64,000 nt of DNA from Xiphydria camelus (lineage: Eukaryota > Arthropoda > Insecta > Hymenoptera > Xiphydriidae), in NCBI GenBank assembly GCA_963678675.1, contig OY783191.1, positions 21,688,024 to 21,752,023 on the forward strand. The letters run 5' to 3'. Below, in pieces: positions 1-9,876 of this stretch. Position numbers and translations under genes: made by a program. The notes beneath the pieces were generated by a model. It saw only the letters and a list, made by a program, of their open reading frames with translations, searched no databases and was not told where the DNA came from. Numbering within the stretch: the first letter of the stretch is position 1; each line of letters opens with the position of its first letter.

Positions 1-2056
1 AGCATAACCAACCAACATATTCTTAAAATCTTTCCTTTCATACACTAACTTGATATCTACTGTGCCTTTCAAATATCTAAGTACTCGCTTAAGATATTTC
101 CACAGCTCATTATTATTTTTATTTGTATACCTGCTCAAAATGTTAATTGCTGCACTCAGATCGGGTCTTGTACACACCATCAAATACATTAAACATCCTA
201 TCAAATTTCTACATGGCGCCCCTGTTTGTTCGTCTGAATTTAAGGCCAAATAATCCAATTTACTCTCGAGAGGAGCGCTTACGGCGTTACAGTCTGCCAT
301 TTTTAATTTTTCCAAAATTGTTCTAATATATGAACTCTGATCTAACGTAATTCTACCATTTTCTCTTTGAATTCTTATTCCCAGAAATAACTTTATTTCT
401 TTTAAATCAACCATCGAGAATTTGTTCATCAAATACAATTTAAAATCATTCATGGTCTTTATGTCCGCTGTTACTATTACAAGATCATCGACGTGTAAAA
501 CAACATAAATATTTCTACTTATGTCTCCCAGATCTAAAAGGTGTATACAAGAATCGACTGGTGAATTAACAAAACCTTTTTCCTTGAGGGCTTGCTCAAA
601 AACCTCAAACCAACATCGTGCTGCTTGTTTCAGACCGTAAAGGCCTTTATTTAATCTACAGACTTGATCTTTATTGCACTTTATTCCTTCTGGTACCTTC
701 ATGTAAATTTCTTCCTTCAAGTTCCCGTTCAAGAATGCGGTTTTAACATCCATATGATGTGTTAATAAATCAAATTGGTTTGCAAACGCTAATATAAATC
801 TGAGACTCGAGATTCTGGCTACAGGAGCAAATGTTTCACTATAATCTGTAAGATATTCCTGGGAGAACCCTCTTGCAACTAATCTAGCCTTATACTTTAT
901 CGGATTCCCTTTTTCGTCAAATTTAATAGAAAAAATCCATTTGCAGTCAACTAAATTTTTATCCTTCTTCCTAGGTACTAATGTCCACGTTTCATTAATC
1001 AACAAAGAATCAATCTCGCTTTTAATCGCTTCTTCCCATTGAACCCTGTCCTCTCTAAATTTGATCTGATAAGTTTCTGGAATATTATACAAATCTGATT
1101 GAGCTGATAAGATGCAATTCTCAGGCATGTCTCTTTCATCATATGAAATATGCGGTAAGTCTTTAATTCTGTCACTTCTCCTAGGTTCCGTTCGGAAGGG
1201 GATATTTTCTTTATCATTTGATAGAGAGCACCCTGTACAGTCCTCTGGTATCTCCTCATGCTCTAGGTTATCCAACCTGTGCATTCCCTTCGGTAATTTC
1301 CCTTCACCACATACTGGTGAGTTTCCATGCTCTAGATTATCCAATCTGTGCATTTTCTTTGGGATTTTACCTTCACCAGATAACAGAGACTCCACTGATT
1401 TCATTGATAGAGAGCACCCTGTACAGACCTCTGGTATCTCCTCATGCTCTAGGTTATCCAACCTGTGCATTTCCTTCGGTAATTTCCCTTCACCACATAC
1501 TGGTGAGTTTCCATGCTCTAGATTCTCCAATCTGTGCATTTTCTTTGGGATTTTACCTTCACCAGATACCAGAGACTCCACTGATTTCATTTCTCCATCT
1601 GTCCCATTATCATCATGGATACTTTCAATTTCACCTGCCCCAGCTGTAGGCCTGGACTTCACGAAATCAGTCTCATCCACAATGACATCCCTCACAACAG
1701 TGAATTTACCCTTTTCACCATCCCACACTTTATAGCCGTTCGGTTCATAGCCGACTAGTATACCCTTCCATGATTTCTCATCGAATTTACCTCTACTAGT
1801 TTTATTATGAACATATACAGTTGAACCGAATACCTTTAGATATTTTAACTGTGGCCTTCTTTCATGCCACATTTCGAATGGTGTCTTATTGTTATTCAGA
1901 GCTTTGGTTGGAGTAATGTTAACTAAATAAGTGGCAGTCAAAACTGCTTCACCCCAGAACTCCTTTTTTAGTTCTGCACCAACCACCATCGTTCTCGCTC
2001 TTTCCGTTATGGTTCTCACCATACGTTCAGCCACACCATTCAACTGTGGGGTGGGG
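1..2056 (-). CDS. Copia pol: integrase C-terminal part, linker and reverse transcriptase (partial)
   Basis: I translated this frame on the - strand and found it open from the TPQLNGVAERMVRT segment (about 2050) through the VQWEEAIKSEI start of the RT domain (about 1040), the TAFLNG block, and the active-site block YVVLHVDDLVIVT (around 480-515), and on to base 1. LHVDD is the RT catalytic motif. RNase H lies beyond the window. The linker contains an in-frame tandem duplication (1221-1590). The integrase part keeps only the block with the catalytic glutamate. It was not picked up as a single ORF because it has no methionine-to-stop boundary inside the window. Confidence 0.85.
1221..1592 (-). 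repeat. 186-bp in-frame tandem duplication inside the Copia linker, with 69-bp sub-repeats
   Basis: The word atagagagcaccctgtacag starts at 1221 and again at 1407, an offset of 186 bp (62 codons). Within each unit, ATGCTCTAG(G/A)TTATCCAA recurs 69 bp apart (23 codons; starts at 1258 and 1327). All periods are multiples of three and the pol frame stays open through both units. Confidence 0.9.
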
Positions 2057-2800
2057 GCCTTTTTACGTACTCTTTGTTCTTTTCTTTGTTAAAAGGCAAA
2101 CACGGTTGCTTACCTTTTATACATGCCTCACATAGTTTTTCATTCGGAATTATTGATTCAAGTCGTTTTATATCCTCGAACATTTCTTTGTTTTTCAATT
2201 CCGAAAACTTCTGTTTCCCTATATGCCCTAGCCTTTTATGCCAGATCTCATAATCTAATTTTGCATTTACTGTGTTGACTACCTTTGAATTTATTTTGAA
2301 GCTAACAGTGATTAAACTATTTGATGACTCACCCCTCAGAATGGTCTTACCATCTTTTACAATTTTAACACCGCTTGTGCCAAAAATAATCGTCAATCCT
2401 GCGGCTTGCATCTTGGAAACGGAGAGCAGGTTCTGTGGCACCTCAGGACAATATAAAACATCCTCCAGGACTCCACCGATGCCTTGGTCACTCGTCACGT
2501 TTAAGCTGCCTCTCCTTGTAGCGGTGATGAACTCGTTGTGTTTTGCCACTGCTATTTTTACGGGTACGTCCAATTCCATGAACCCCTCCGCCAGATCCTT
2601 CCTATTTATAATGTGGTCCGATGCTCCAGAATCCAAAATGAAATTGACGTTATTCTTTGTTCTCAACTCATGAGTGCACTCTCTTTTTCTTCTCGTTAAA
2701 CTTCGGTTTTACACTTTTCTTGTAATGAAAACAATCTGCTTTTATGTGCCCACGTTTGCCACAGTAATGGCATTTTATTCCGTTTTTCTTCTTAAAATTC
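2040..2800 (-). pseudogene. Copia CCHC knuckle, aspartic protease and pre-integrase zinc domain
   Basis: Going down the - strand, a CCHC knuckle (CHYCGKRGHIKADC) is followed by the protease active site DSGASDH near residue 12 of the 208-aa frame that starts at 2666. Then comes the GAG-pre-integrase HHCC region (IWHKRLGHIG ... CEACIKGK). This polyprotein segment would process Gag-Pol. The frame ends abruptly at 2040 and the region that should follow, with the first two catalytic aspartates of the integrase, is missing. The downstream NGVAER segment continues in a different frame, so the deletion also shifted the frame. Confidence 0.85.
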
Positions 2801-2830
2801 GTATTGAGCCTGCTTGAAAAGTTGTTCGGT

Positions 2831-3061
2831 TTAAAGCCCTCTTTGATTTACATTCCCCACTTCTACGTTTAAGACGATTGCACTCTTTGCCGCTCTTTCC
2901 GCTTTCTCCCAAGTTTTATCTTCATCTATCGCGGGTTTTTCCTCGTCTATCACTTTCAATACGTCTAATTCGTTTAACAAGGAACGAACCCGGATCTTCC
3001 ATATACTATACCGTTCTCCGTCAAACGGTTTGATATTCCGGTTCCATTTCTTTAAATCCAT
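2831..3061 (-). pseudogene. Copia gag N-terminal fragment
   Basis: A 76-residue frame begins MDLKKWNRNIKPFDGERYSI, the usual start of Copia gag (the F-G-x-x-Y-x-x-W block that binds substrate peptide or RNA assembly partners in this family). It stops after about 70 residues. The middle of gag is absent and the next recognisable piece, the CCHC knuckle, lies immediately downstream. The protein is therefore a deletion product. Confidence 0.8.
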
Positions 3062-3136
3062 TTTATTTTACGCGAGTAGGCTACTTTATTTTACATATTA
3101 TTTCCGCACTAAATGTTTATGCCACTCTTCGTTGCC

Positions 3137-3150
3137 CTGGGCCCATAACC
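3137..3150 (-). promoter_or_regulatory. Primer binding site, initiator tRNA-Met internal fragment type
   Basis: On the - strand the bases directly inside the LTR read GGTTATGGGCCCAG. This matches the half-tRNA-iMet primer site known from Drosophila copia, and it fixes both the orientation and the inner LTR boundary. Confidence 0.8.
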
Positions 3151-3538
3151 TATTGGAATATAGGGCTAAGGAATAACGAGACACCGTATTCAATTTATAC
3201 TCTATCACTTTATTTTACACAAGACTCTATTTCAGTTAGAGGGCACGAACTGAGTTGTATGAGAATCTAGGAGAGACTGACTGAATAGAGTAATCGGGGA
3301 CTATGCATACACCCAGGTATCGACGTGGCGACCACCCCTTCTGGTCCCCACTTTAACCATCTAACGGGTTCATACCCTGGAAACTTCCAAGGAAAAGCCC
3401 AGCAGGGACATTTCCTTTTATATATATCTTTCAGTGAAAAAGCCATTAAGCAATGACGCGTCCCCTCCGTACAGCTAGGCCAAATCCCCCAGGTAGTTGA
3501 ACTTTGCACGGAGATTAGATTTCGACGGAAATCCAACA
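3151..3538 (-). repeat. 5' LTR of the Copia element
   Basis: On the - strand this segment starts TGTTGGATTTCC, the typical Copia LTR start, and ends at the primer binding site. The partner LTR lies left of the window, so the ends are inferred from the start motif and the primer site rather than from an LTR alignment. The 5 bases outside (ctatc, 3539-3543) would be the target duplication if the partner flank matches. Confidence 0.7.
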
Positions 3539-4069
3539 CTATCAGGATGCTGTTGTAATTTTCTTGCCGTAATGTGGTAGGTACTGGCTCTCCCTTATTT
3601 TGTTCATACTAAGAGGGTGAATCCAGTGTATTCATTTGCGTTTTTTAAAATAAATAGCTAAATGTAGTGTGATAAGTATCAATTTGTCTTCCATACCGAT
3701 CAACGATGTTCGCTAGCTAAGAAACATGAGAATACTGATCTAACAGAATTCTTAAGATATGTGTGAGGCAAGGGGTCATAATATTAATACCTAATGTGAA
3801 TTCCGTCTGAATTCATAATCCAAATTCCGACATCTTGCCTCACACATATCTTAAGAATTCTGTTAGATCAGTACCTATTCTCATGTTTCTCGGCTAGCGA
3901 ACATCGTTGATCAGTATGGAAGATGAATTGATACTTATCACACTACTTTTAGCTACTTATTTTTAAAAAAACGCAAATGAATACACTAGATTCACCCTCT
4001 TAATGTGAACAGAATAAGGGAGAGCCAGTACCACATTACGGTAAGAAAATTACGACAGCATCCTGATAG
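3539..4069. mobile_element. Palindromic MITE next to the Copia LTR
   Basis: Left arm starts ctatcaggatgctgttgtaa and right arm ends with its near-perfect reverse complement at 4069. Arms are about 250 bp with a short AT-rich centre near 3800. No coding capacity is seen. The Copia LTR ends exactly at the left tip, so the retrotransposon entered this element or its edge. Confidence 0.85.
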
Positions 4070-4374
4070 ATTCTTCGATTACTACAGAAATGTCACAAGA
4101 TTAAATTTTCTGTATCACACACATCACGCATCAGAGAAGTAGCAATTCAGGTCTCCTAACCACCTCTTGCAGTTTTCAACTGAAATAATCAGAATATGAT
4201 TCCGGCGTGTGTGCTCGCTATATTTAAATATATGGAAAGAAGTGCGTTATGAATTCATAATCTTAAATCTTCCGATCCGGAATTCATAACGTTCGTCAGT
4301 ATCACTCTGACAGGTAAATCTGAAAAATTCATAATCTAAAAAAATCAGGACGTGTGTACTGCATAATTAAATTT
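4070..4374. other. Non-coding stretch with GAATTCATAATC words
   Basis: AT-rich DNA with several copies of the word ttcataatc near Tccg motifs (for example 4250-4340). No gene recognised. Confidence 0.4.
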
Positions 4375-4375
4375 A

Positions 4376-4531
4376 TATGAGTTCATTTCCAAAGTGCAAC
4401 AAGTCCATTTTTCAATTTCTTTGCTAAGAAGGTATAACTGATTCTACTATTTCTACAAAACCTATTGAGATATCTACTTGAAATTGGATAAAAATGGACT
4501 TGTTGCACTTCGAAAATGAACTCCTCATATG
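4376..4531. mobile_element. Short palindromic MITE
   Basis: The left arm GAGTTCATTTCCAAAGTGCA and the following bases reappear inverted at about 4490-4525 (aaatggacttgttgcacttc). About 60-bp arms around a 40-bp centre. Non-coding. Confidence 0.75.
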
Positions 4532-4851
4532 CAATTCCGGGCATTATGAATTAATAATATGAATTCCATCTCTGAATTCAGAGATATTCCGGCTGTGTAA
4601 GGCCGGCCGTTGGGAAATGATGTACTAGAGATTAGTTCGCGGATACTCCGTCATGGCACTGCGATCTTAAAGTAGAATCCCAATAGGTCGTATCGGTGAG
4701 AGAGCCTCCTAGCGACTGGTAAGCGAACTGATGCGAGCCGCTGTAAATCAATAGAGGGCCGCGCTTTACGGAGCTCTGATACCTGTTTCTATAACATGGC
4801 CGCCGTTCCATAGAGTACGCAAGTTATGTAGAATACCCCGTGACGTCACGC

Positions 4852-4987
4852 CGATACCTCCTATATTGCCCATACTTTGCCGACGGTAACGAATTTGATT
4901 TCCCGATAGCTGTCAATTCGGGAGATCGAAGCGCCTAACCTCGAAATCGTGAATTTGCGAATACAAAGTATCGGCAATATAGGTATC
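4852..4987. mobile_element. Palindromic MITE fragment
   Basis: gatacctcctatattgcc at 4852 pairs with ggcaatataggtatc ending near 4987. A second internal hairpin (cccgatagctgtcaattcggg) sits in the middle. The 300 bp before it (4532-4851) shows no gene. Confidence 0.65.
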
Positions 4988-5162
4988 AAAGCTTGTTTCG
5001 TTCGGCCTAAACATACGGTACATGTAAATTTGTGCAGTGAATTAATCCACTCCGATTGAAGCTGCCAGTAAGTATTATTAAAGAATTTTACTGTAAATAT
5101 TAAATGCTGTACTGTGCGGTGTTAGTAGAGTATTTTGAGGTTACGGAATATTGCCATGACAC

Positions 5163-5188
5163 ATATATATATATATATATATATATAT
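5163..5188. repeat. (TA)n microsatellite
   Basis: An uninterrupted AT dinucleotide run immediately left of a hairpin. Confidence 0.9.
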
Positions 5189-5349
5189 CACTTCCACACA
5201 ACATTGTTCTGCCAGATGTTTACACATCAATTAGTCATTCTAACTTGTAAGTGATGTGTCAATGTTGTGTGGAAGTGATGTTCGCCATGTACAGTAAGTG
5301 AGTCGGAGTAACTCCTCGTCGATCGGCTCTACTCTAACTCACTTACTGT
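5189..5349. repeat. Two adjacent hairpins
   Basis: cacttccacacaacattg (5189-5206) pairs perfectly with 5260-5277, and acagtaagtgagt (5291-5303) pairs with 5337-5349. Probably remnants of small foldback elements. Confidence 0.75.
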
Positions 5350-5645
5350 TTATTTTAGCTATCATAAGCCGATTGTGTCAAGCGCGGCATTATGAAGTGA
5401 AAATAAAAATGAATAAATATTTTCTACAGTTATATAAGATTTAAAATTGTTTGAAATTACTTCGATTACAGATACCAATATTCACAAATCCCAATCACAT
5501 TTCCGTTCCATAGTTACCGCTCACGAGATGTTTTTTTATGAAATGAGATTCTCCTGAAAATGTGGTGTATAAGTCTACTGGCACTACTTCGTCATGCAAC
5601 TTTACACTGCTGGTGAAGCCTCGCATTCACTACAAACCGGCCTCT

Positions 5646-5935
5646 TGAAACGTCTTAAAATAATACGGAAAAGTGTCTTATTGACGTAAAATAAGACGGT
5701 TAAGTGTATTGATCAGAAATTCAAGACACTTAACCGTCTTATTCCAAGACGTTTGTCTGTCTTTTCTCAAAAAGACATTTATTTTCCGTCTAAAATCATA
5801 AGACACATGGTACTGTCTTAAGATAAAGACGCTTAATCGTCTTAAAGTAAGACACTTCTTCAGGTATAAGACATTTAAATGAATAAATTGCTTAAAATAG
5901 TAAGACATTTACACAAGTAATACACTTCAAACGTC
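5646..5935. repeat. TAAGAC/GTCTTA-rich array, left block
   Basis: About 290 bp in which the word TAAGAC or its complement GTCTTA occurs well over a dozen times in both orientations, often as TAAGACGGTTAAG or TAAGACACTT. The same word array returns at 8572-8742, so the two blocks may be the subterminal ends of one 3.1-kb element. Confidence 0.75.
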
Positions 5936-5986
5936 TTGTTACCTGTGACATCAAGCATCATTATTCACATGTAACCTTAGATATAC

Positions 5987-6130
5987 ACTACCCCCGAAAA
6001 GTTTCCGGTCACCCTCAAAAGGGCTTTGAGTGAATGAAATTTGAGTGGTTGATTATATTGGAAACGAAGCAAGATAGATTAAAAACCTTTAAACAAAAGT
6101 TCATTTGACTGACAATTAAAGAAACACATC
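5987..6130. mobile_element. Tc1-like terminal fragment
   Basis: The sequence cactacccccgaaaagttt followed by ccggtcacc resembles the ends of Tc1-type elements, which often read CACTACCG..CAAAAGTTTGG..TCACC. No transposase is left. Assignment is by resemblance only. Confidence 0.4.
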
Positions 6131-6406
6131 GAGCATGACAGTTCATTTTCACGTTGAATTCTATTCATTGTCAATGTCAACACATCAGCCGAATTTGTAT
6201 CCTTTATTTCTTTTTATTATTTGTTAGTAAAAAAATGTCTACATCAGCCGTATATGTCGCGTACCGCTTACAGAAAATGTGTACACTTTACTCAAGTAAC
6301 GCCGGTCCCGAGGAAAAAACCGACGAGCGCACTCTACTGCACATGACGTGTACCGTTCGGTATACGGTTTTCGGCTTGGTTGGAACAGGGTTTAGCGTAC
6401 TTTACT

Positions 6407-6583
6407 GGGGCCCCTTTCTCGAACTCGCTCGTATCTTTGCGTGCACGCGTCTTAGCGAATAGACCAATCAGGATCAAGTATTCCGTTGTCCGTAACCCCA
6501 CCACAACGGAATACTTGATCCTGATTGGTCTGTTCGCTAAGATGCGTGCACGCAGACACGAGCGAGTTCGAGAAAGGGGCCCC
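6407..6583. mobile_element. Near-perfect palindromic MITE, GGGGCCCC ends
   Basis: GGGGCCCCTTTCTCGAACTC at 6407 has its reverse complement ending at 6583. The arms are about 80 bp and nearly identical. A diverged half copy of the same family lies at about 24758-24815 on the + strand, where it breaks a mariner-like transposase fragment. Confidence 0.85.
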
Positions 6584-6883
6584 TGTACTGTTAGGTAACG
6601 GGACCTTCCCCTCCTTTTTCGACCTCACGTCAACTCACTTTCTGTAAAATTCAACGCGGCCAACAAGCACGTCATTTTCCGGAGGTTGTTTGCTGTCAAA
6701 AAATGTCGAAAAAAAAAGAAAAAAGGTGTGAGTGCCGTTGTACTCACGGAGGATGTATAAACATCTTACAATTATCTGCGGTCCGAGTTTAATTGGGGAA
6801 TATGACGTCGTAGTTCGACATAAAGAAGTTTAATTTTTTCTATAATAAAATATTTATTATTATTATATTAGATTTATAACTTA

Positions 6884-7640
6884 CTAGCAGCCCGTCCCGG
6901 CTTCGCACGGGTAGATTGTGGATTTATTTTGTCCGTCCACCATTGTTTAAATACATTTTTAATACAAAACTTTTAGTATTTTTCCCGGGCTACGCAATGG
7001 TCATATTGGATTTGACCTTGACCATGACCTTCAAGGTTATATCAAGGTCAAATTAATTTTTTTTCACGTTCAAATGTGTCCTTGACCATTTTTTTCATGT
7101 TACCTTTATTGTCAGCGGAGGTCAAATTTAGGTCAAGTATAGTTCGACTTTTTGAACACCCTATATAAGATTTACTATCTCAGAAACCTTCGCGGATATG
7201 CGTCCAACTGTTCCCCAAATTTTCATCGCAATCGGATGAACGGTTTAGGAAGGCATAATAATCATCCGTACCGGTACTTTTTGAATACCCTGTATAAGAT
7301 TTACTAACTCAGAAACCTTCGCGGGCATGCGTCCAACCATTTCCCAACTTTTCATCGCAATCGGATGAACGGTTTAGGAAGGCATAATAATCATCAGTAC
7401 CGGTACTTTTTGAACACCCTGTATAAGATTTACTAACTCAGAAACCTTCGCGGGCATGCGTCCAACCATTCCCCAAAGTTTCATCGCAATCGGATGAACG
7501 GTTTAGGAAGGCATTTGATATTACCTTAAAGGTCACGGTCAAGGTCAAATCCAATACGACCACTGGGTAGCCAAGGGAAAATCCTTAAAGTTTTGTATTA
7601 AACATTTTTTTCTAAAATGTTTTCCCGTTGAGATAATCCA
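6884..7640 (-). mobile_element. Helitron 3' end with tandem units, 5' truncated
   Basis: On the - strand the element ends with a GC hairpin (cccgtgcgaagccgggacggg) followed by CTAG, then T, the standard Helitron 3' architecture (CTRR terminus, insertion between A and T). The interior holds three roughly 130-bp units containing GCAATCGGATGAACGGTTTA. It lacks the TCTATATATA 5' terminus that the other two copies keep. Non-coding. Confidence 0.85.
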
Positions 7641-8571
7641 GCTTGCGCGAATAGTATGCGCAGTAGCGCCACACACACACTGACGCAGTCATATCTACAT
7701 GGCTTACGTCTGACGCTCAATTTCCCAGGAAGGTCCTACCGCAGAGCCATAGCATAGATGTCTACACATCAAAAACAGTGTTTTGTGCATTAGGTCAACG
7801 ACGCAAGTGTGTTAGATTTCTCTCACGAGATAATCAGCCTGACGCTGAAGTTTGTTGGAAGAGTTTAAGAAATTATGTGCTCGCGATCCAGCATTGTTTG
7901 ATGATAGCAACACAGACATTATCATTCAAAAAAAACATCAAGCATCGGACATGTGGTATGATGCGGATGACAGCATAATTGATGACCATAGTGAATTGAA
8001 TATTGTGCTGGTGTAGTCTCCAACGCAAGTGATATTGCCAACAACTAACCTAAAAGACAGCACAGGTAGGAAGGTTATTTACACAGAACCCCTCCAGTTG
8101 ACAAGGTGGATGAACTTTTTGAGACTGAAGAAACTGCGAGTCATCTCGAACGAGTTGAAAAATACGGTAAATAAATTTTTATTTCATGTTGGAATAAATT
8201 TTGTTTTCTCAATCACCGATAAAGTGAAAACAATATAATTCTGGATTTTTCATTTAAATAACTAAAAATACCTTTCCCTTAGAGATATACATTCATCATT
8301 ATTTCAATATTTTTATTAGTATTAGTGAAATTTTTTGACGCGATGTGTTTATTTCAGAGTGTTTCGATTTGTGAGAGCTGGATTCATTGTGGATTTGAAT
8401 ACATTTCCAACGAATTTCTTTAATATCGAACTTTATAATATTACTCTGATGAGAAAAATTATTACATTCGATGTTTATTGACTCGCCTGTAATGTATTCA
8501 TATTAACTATGAATAATTTCGCGCTCACATATACGTTTGAAAATTATACATTTGTGTATAATTATTGCAAG
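7641..8571. other. No gene recognised
   Basis: Contains short open stretches (7778-7978 and 8029-8238) without recognisable domains. It lies between the Helitron end and the TAAGAC block and may be the interior of the TAAGAC-bounded element. Confidence 0.4.
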
Positions 8572-8742
8572 ACGTTTTTGGAGTCTTATATTCCAATACA
8601 TCTAACCGTCTTAGTATAAGACGTTTGAAGTGTCTTATTGTAAGACACTTACAGTGTCTTAACTTATTAAGACGGTATTAAACGTCTTAAAAGTGACCTC
8701 AAGTTTTAAGACATGTAGGTGTCTTAAAATAAGACGGTTGAG
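8572..8742. repeat. TAAGAC/GTCTTA-rich array, right block
   Basis: Same word and spacing style as the block at 5646-5935, again in both orientations. It borders the ORF fragment at 8755. Confidence 0.75.
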
Positions 8743-8754
8743 TTAGTAGTGTTG

Positions 8755-9062
8755 GTAACATTCTTTTCTTTCTGGAGAACTTCACTTGACCAAAATTGTT
8801 TCCAATAATGCTTTCGAGACTGGAATTTCCGATTTGGTCTGACAGATGGCAATTTACGTTTTCATCCCCTAACATTCCAGTAGACAGTGACATTACGTAC
8901 TCCCCTACTGGAAAGGGATTGTGGCAAAGGAACCAGTCTACGAATTTCTTGCAGTCACTGTTATCTCTAGTTATTCTGGATAACCTTGCATCTATGTGCC
9001 TTGCACCATGTTGTTCAGTAGTACAGAATGAAACACCACAAAAGGTATTTCGATCGCGATGA
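8755..9062 (-). pseudogene. Fragment of an unclassified repeat-associated protein
   Basis: The - strand reading has protein-like composition: a CHRDRNTFCGVSFCTTEQHG start, then a D-N-S-D-C-K-K-F-V-D-W-F block, a GDENVNCHLSDQIGNSSLES block, and FSRKKRMLPTL. I have a weak sense of seeing this block pattern in proteins scattered with transposons in animal genomes but cannot name the family. The last 20 residues of the frame come from the TAAGAC repeat and are not protein sequence. No start codon context or neighbouring exon was found. Confidence 0.4.
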
Positions 9063-9088
9063 CACTGAGCGGTAAGAGAGAGAATCAA

Positions 9089-9767
9089 TATTCAGAATTC
9101 CGACTATCGTATGTCGGAACAGCGTGAATAACTAAAACTTGAAAATTTATAATTTAGCCTCACATAAACAATGAATAGCGAGCAAGATAACACTTCTCGG
9201 TGAAAGAACTTTTCAACCGCGACACGGCCGCGACTCGAGCGACCTGGCTGCTGCGAAGAGGTGTATAGCAAGGGAGGGGGAAGAAGAATGCAGCTTACGT
9301 ATATCTGATACAGCATTCGCTGCAATATAAACTCCAAATACAGAATAATTTCATATAATACATTTTACGTAATGGAAATAAGGTTTCAAAATCCAAAATA
9401 TGATTTTTCCTTCAAAAATTGAATAATGTTTTTTTAAACATGCATATCGTCCATACCACTTGACTTAATTTCAAATATGTGGTACTCATTCGACGTAGAA
9501 TTTTATGTAGGTACTTTAATTTGTAAACGAGTAAGATTTTTCTATAAATGCTATCATTTAGGAGCTAGTAGTGAAAAGCTGAAAAAAGTCCAAAAATGTC
9601 GAGGTTTTTGGGACACCCTGTATAGAGCACAAGCAGAAAATTGGTACAAACTTTAATAAACTCTTTTTACATGCAAATGAAAAGATTAAAACCATTTCCA
9701 GCTTTCCCCGAATTATTTCGCCTACGCCCCCTTTTTTGGCCTATGTTGCCTGGCCTATTATTCCAAA
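9089..9767. other. No gene recognised
   Basis: AT-rich. Contains a short gggacaccctgtatag element-end motif at about 9609. Confidence 0.4.
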
Positions 9768-9876
9768 ACGCCGAGAGCAACCCTCTGTCTCACTGACACT
9801 CGCAGACAACTGCAGCAGTGCGCGCACGCAAACGTCAGGGCGACGAGAATGAGAACGTTGCGACACTATGTCTGTC
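9768..9876 (-). repeat. Dispersed GC-rich repeat, copy 1
   Basis: Reverse complement of the unit found at 31968-32142 and 36102-36237. The shared core is CTCTCGTCGCCCTGACGTTT, GCTGCTGCAGTTG and GCGAGTGTCAGTGAGACAG. Confidence 0.8.

Larger units (their letters stand above)
1..3538 (-). mobile_element. Ty1/Copia LTR retrotransposon, internally deleted, cut by window start
   Basis: Read on the - strand the order is LTR (3151-3538), primer binding site (3137-3150), gag start, CCHC knuckle, protease, GAG-pre-integrase, remnant of integrase, linker, reverse transcriptase, running off the left edge. Gag-protease-integrase-RT order is diagnostic of Copia (established knowledge). Two internal deletions are visible. 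Most of gag is missing between about 2831 and 2820, where the N-terminal gag frame stops and the CCHC region follows at once. The integrase catalytic core is missing at about 2040-2060, where the pre-integrase zinc region runs directly into the TPQLNGVAER segment in another frame. The RT frame itself is open to the window edge, so the copy is fairly young but cannot be autonomous. It abuts a palindromic repeat at 3539. Confidence 0.9.

Noticed and set aside
1112..1735. 207-codon + strand frame in the Copia linker
   Set aside because: Antisense of an open pol frame on the - strand and explained by the 186-bp tandem duplication.
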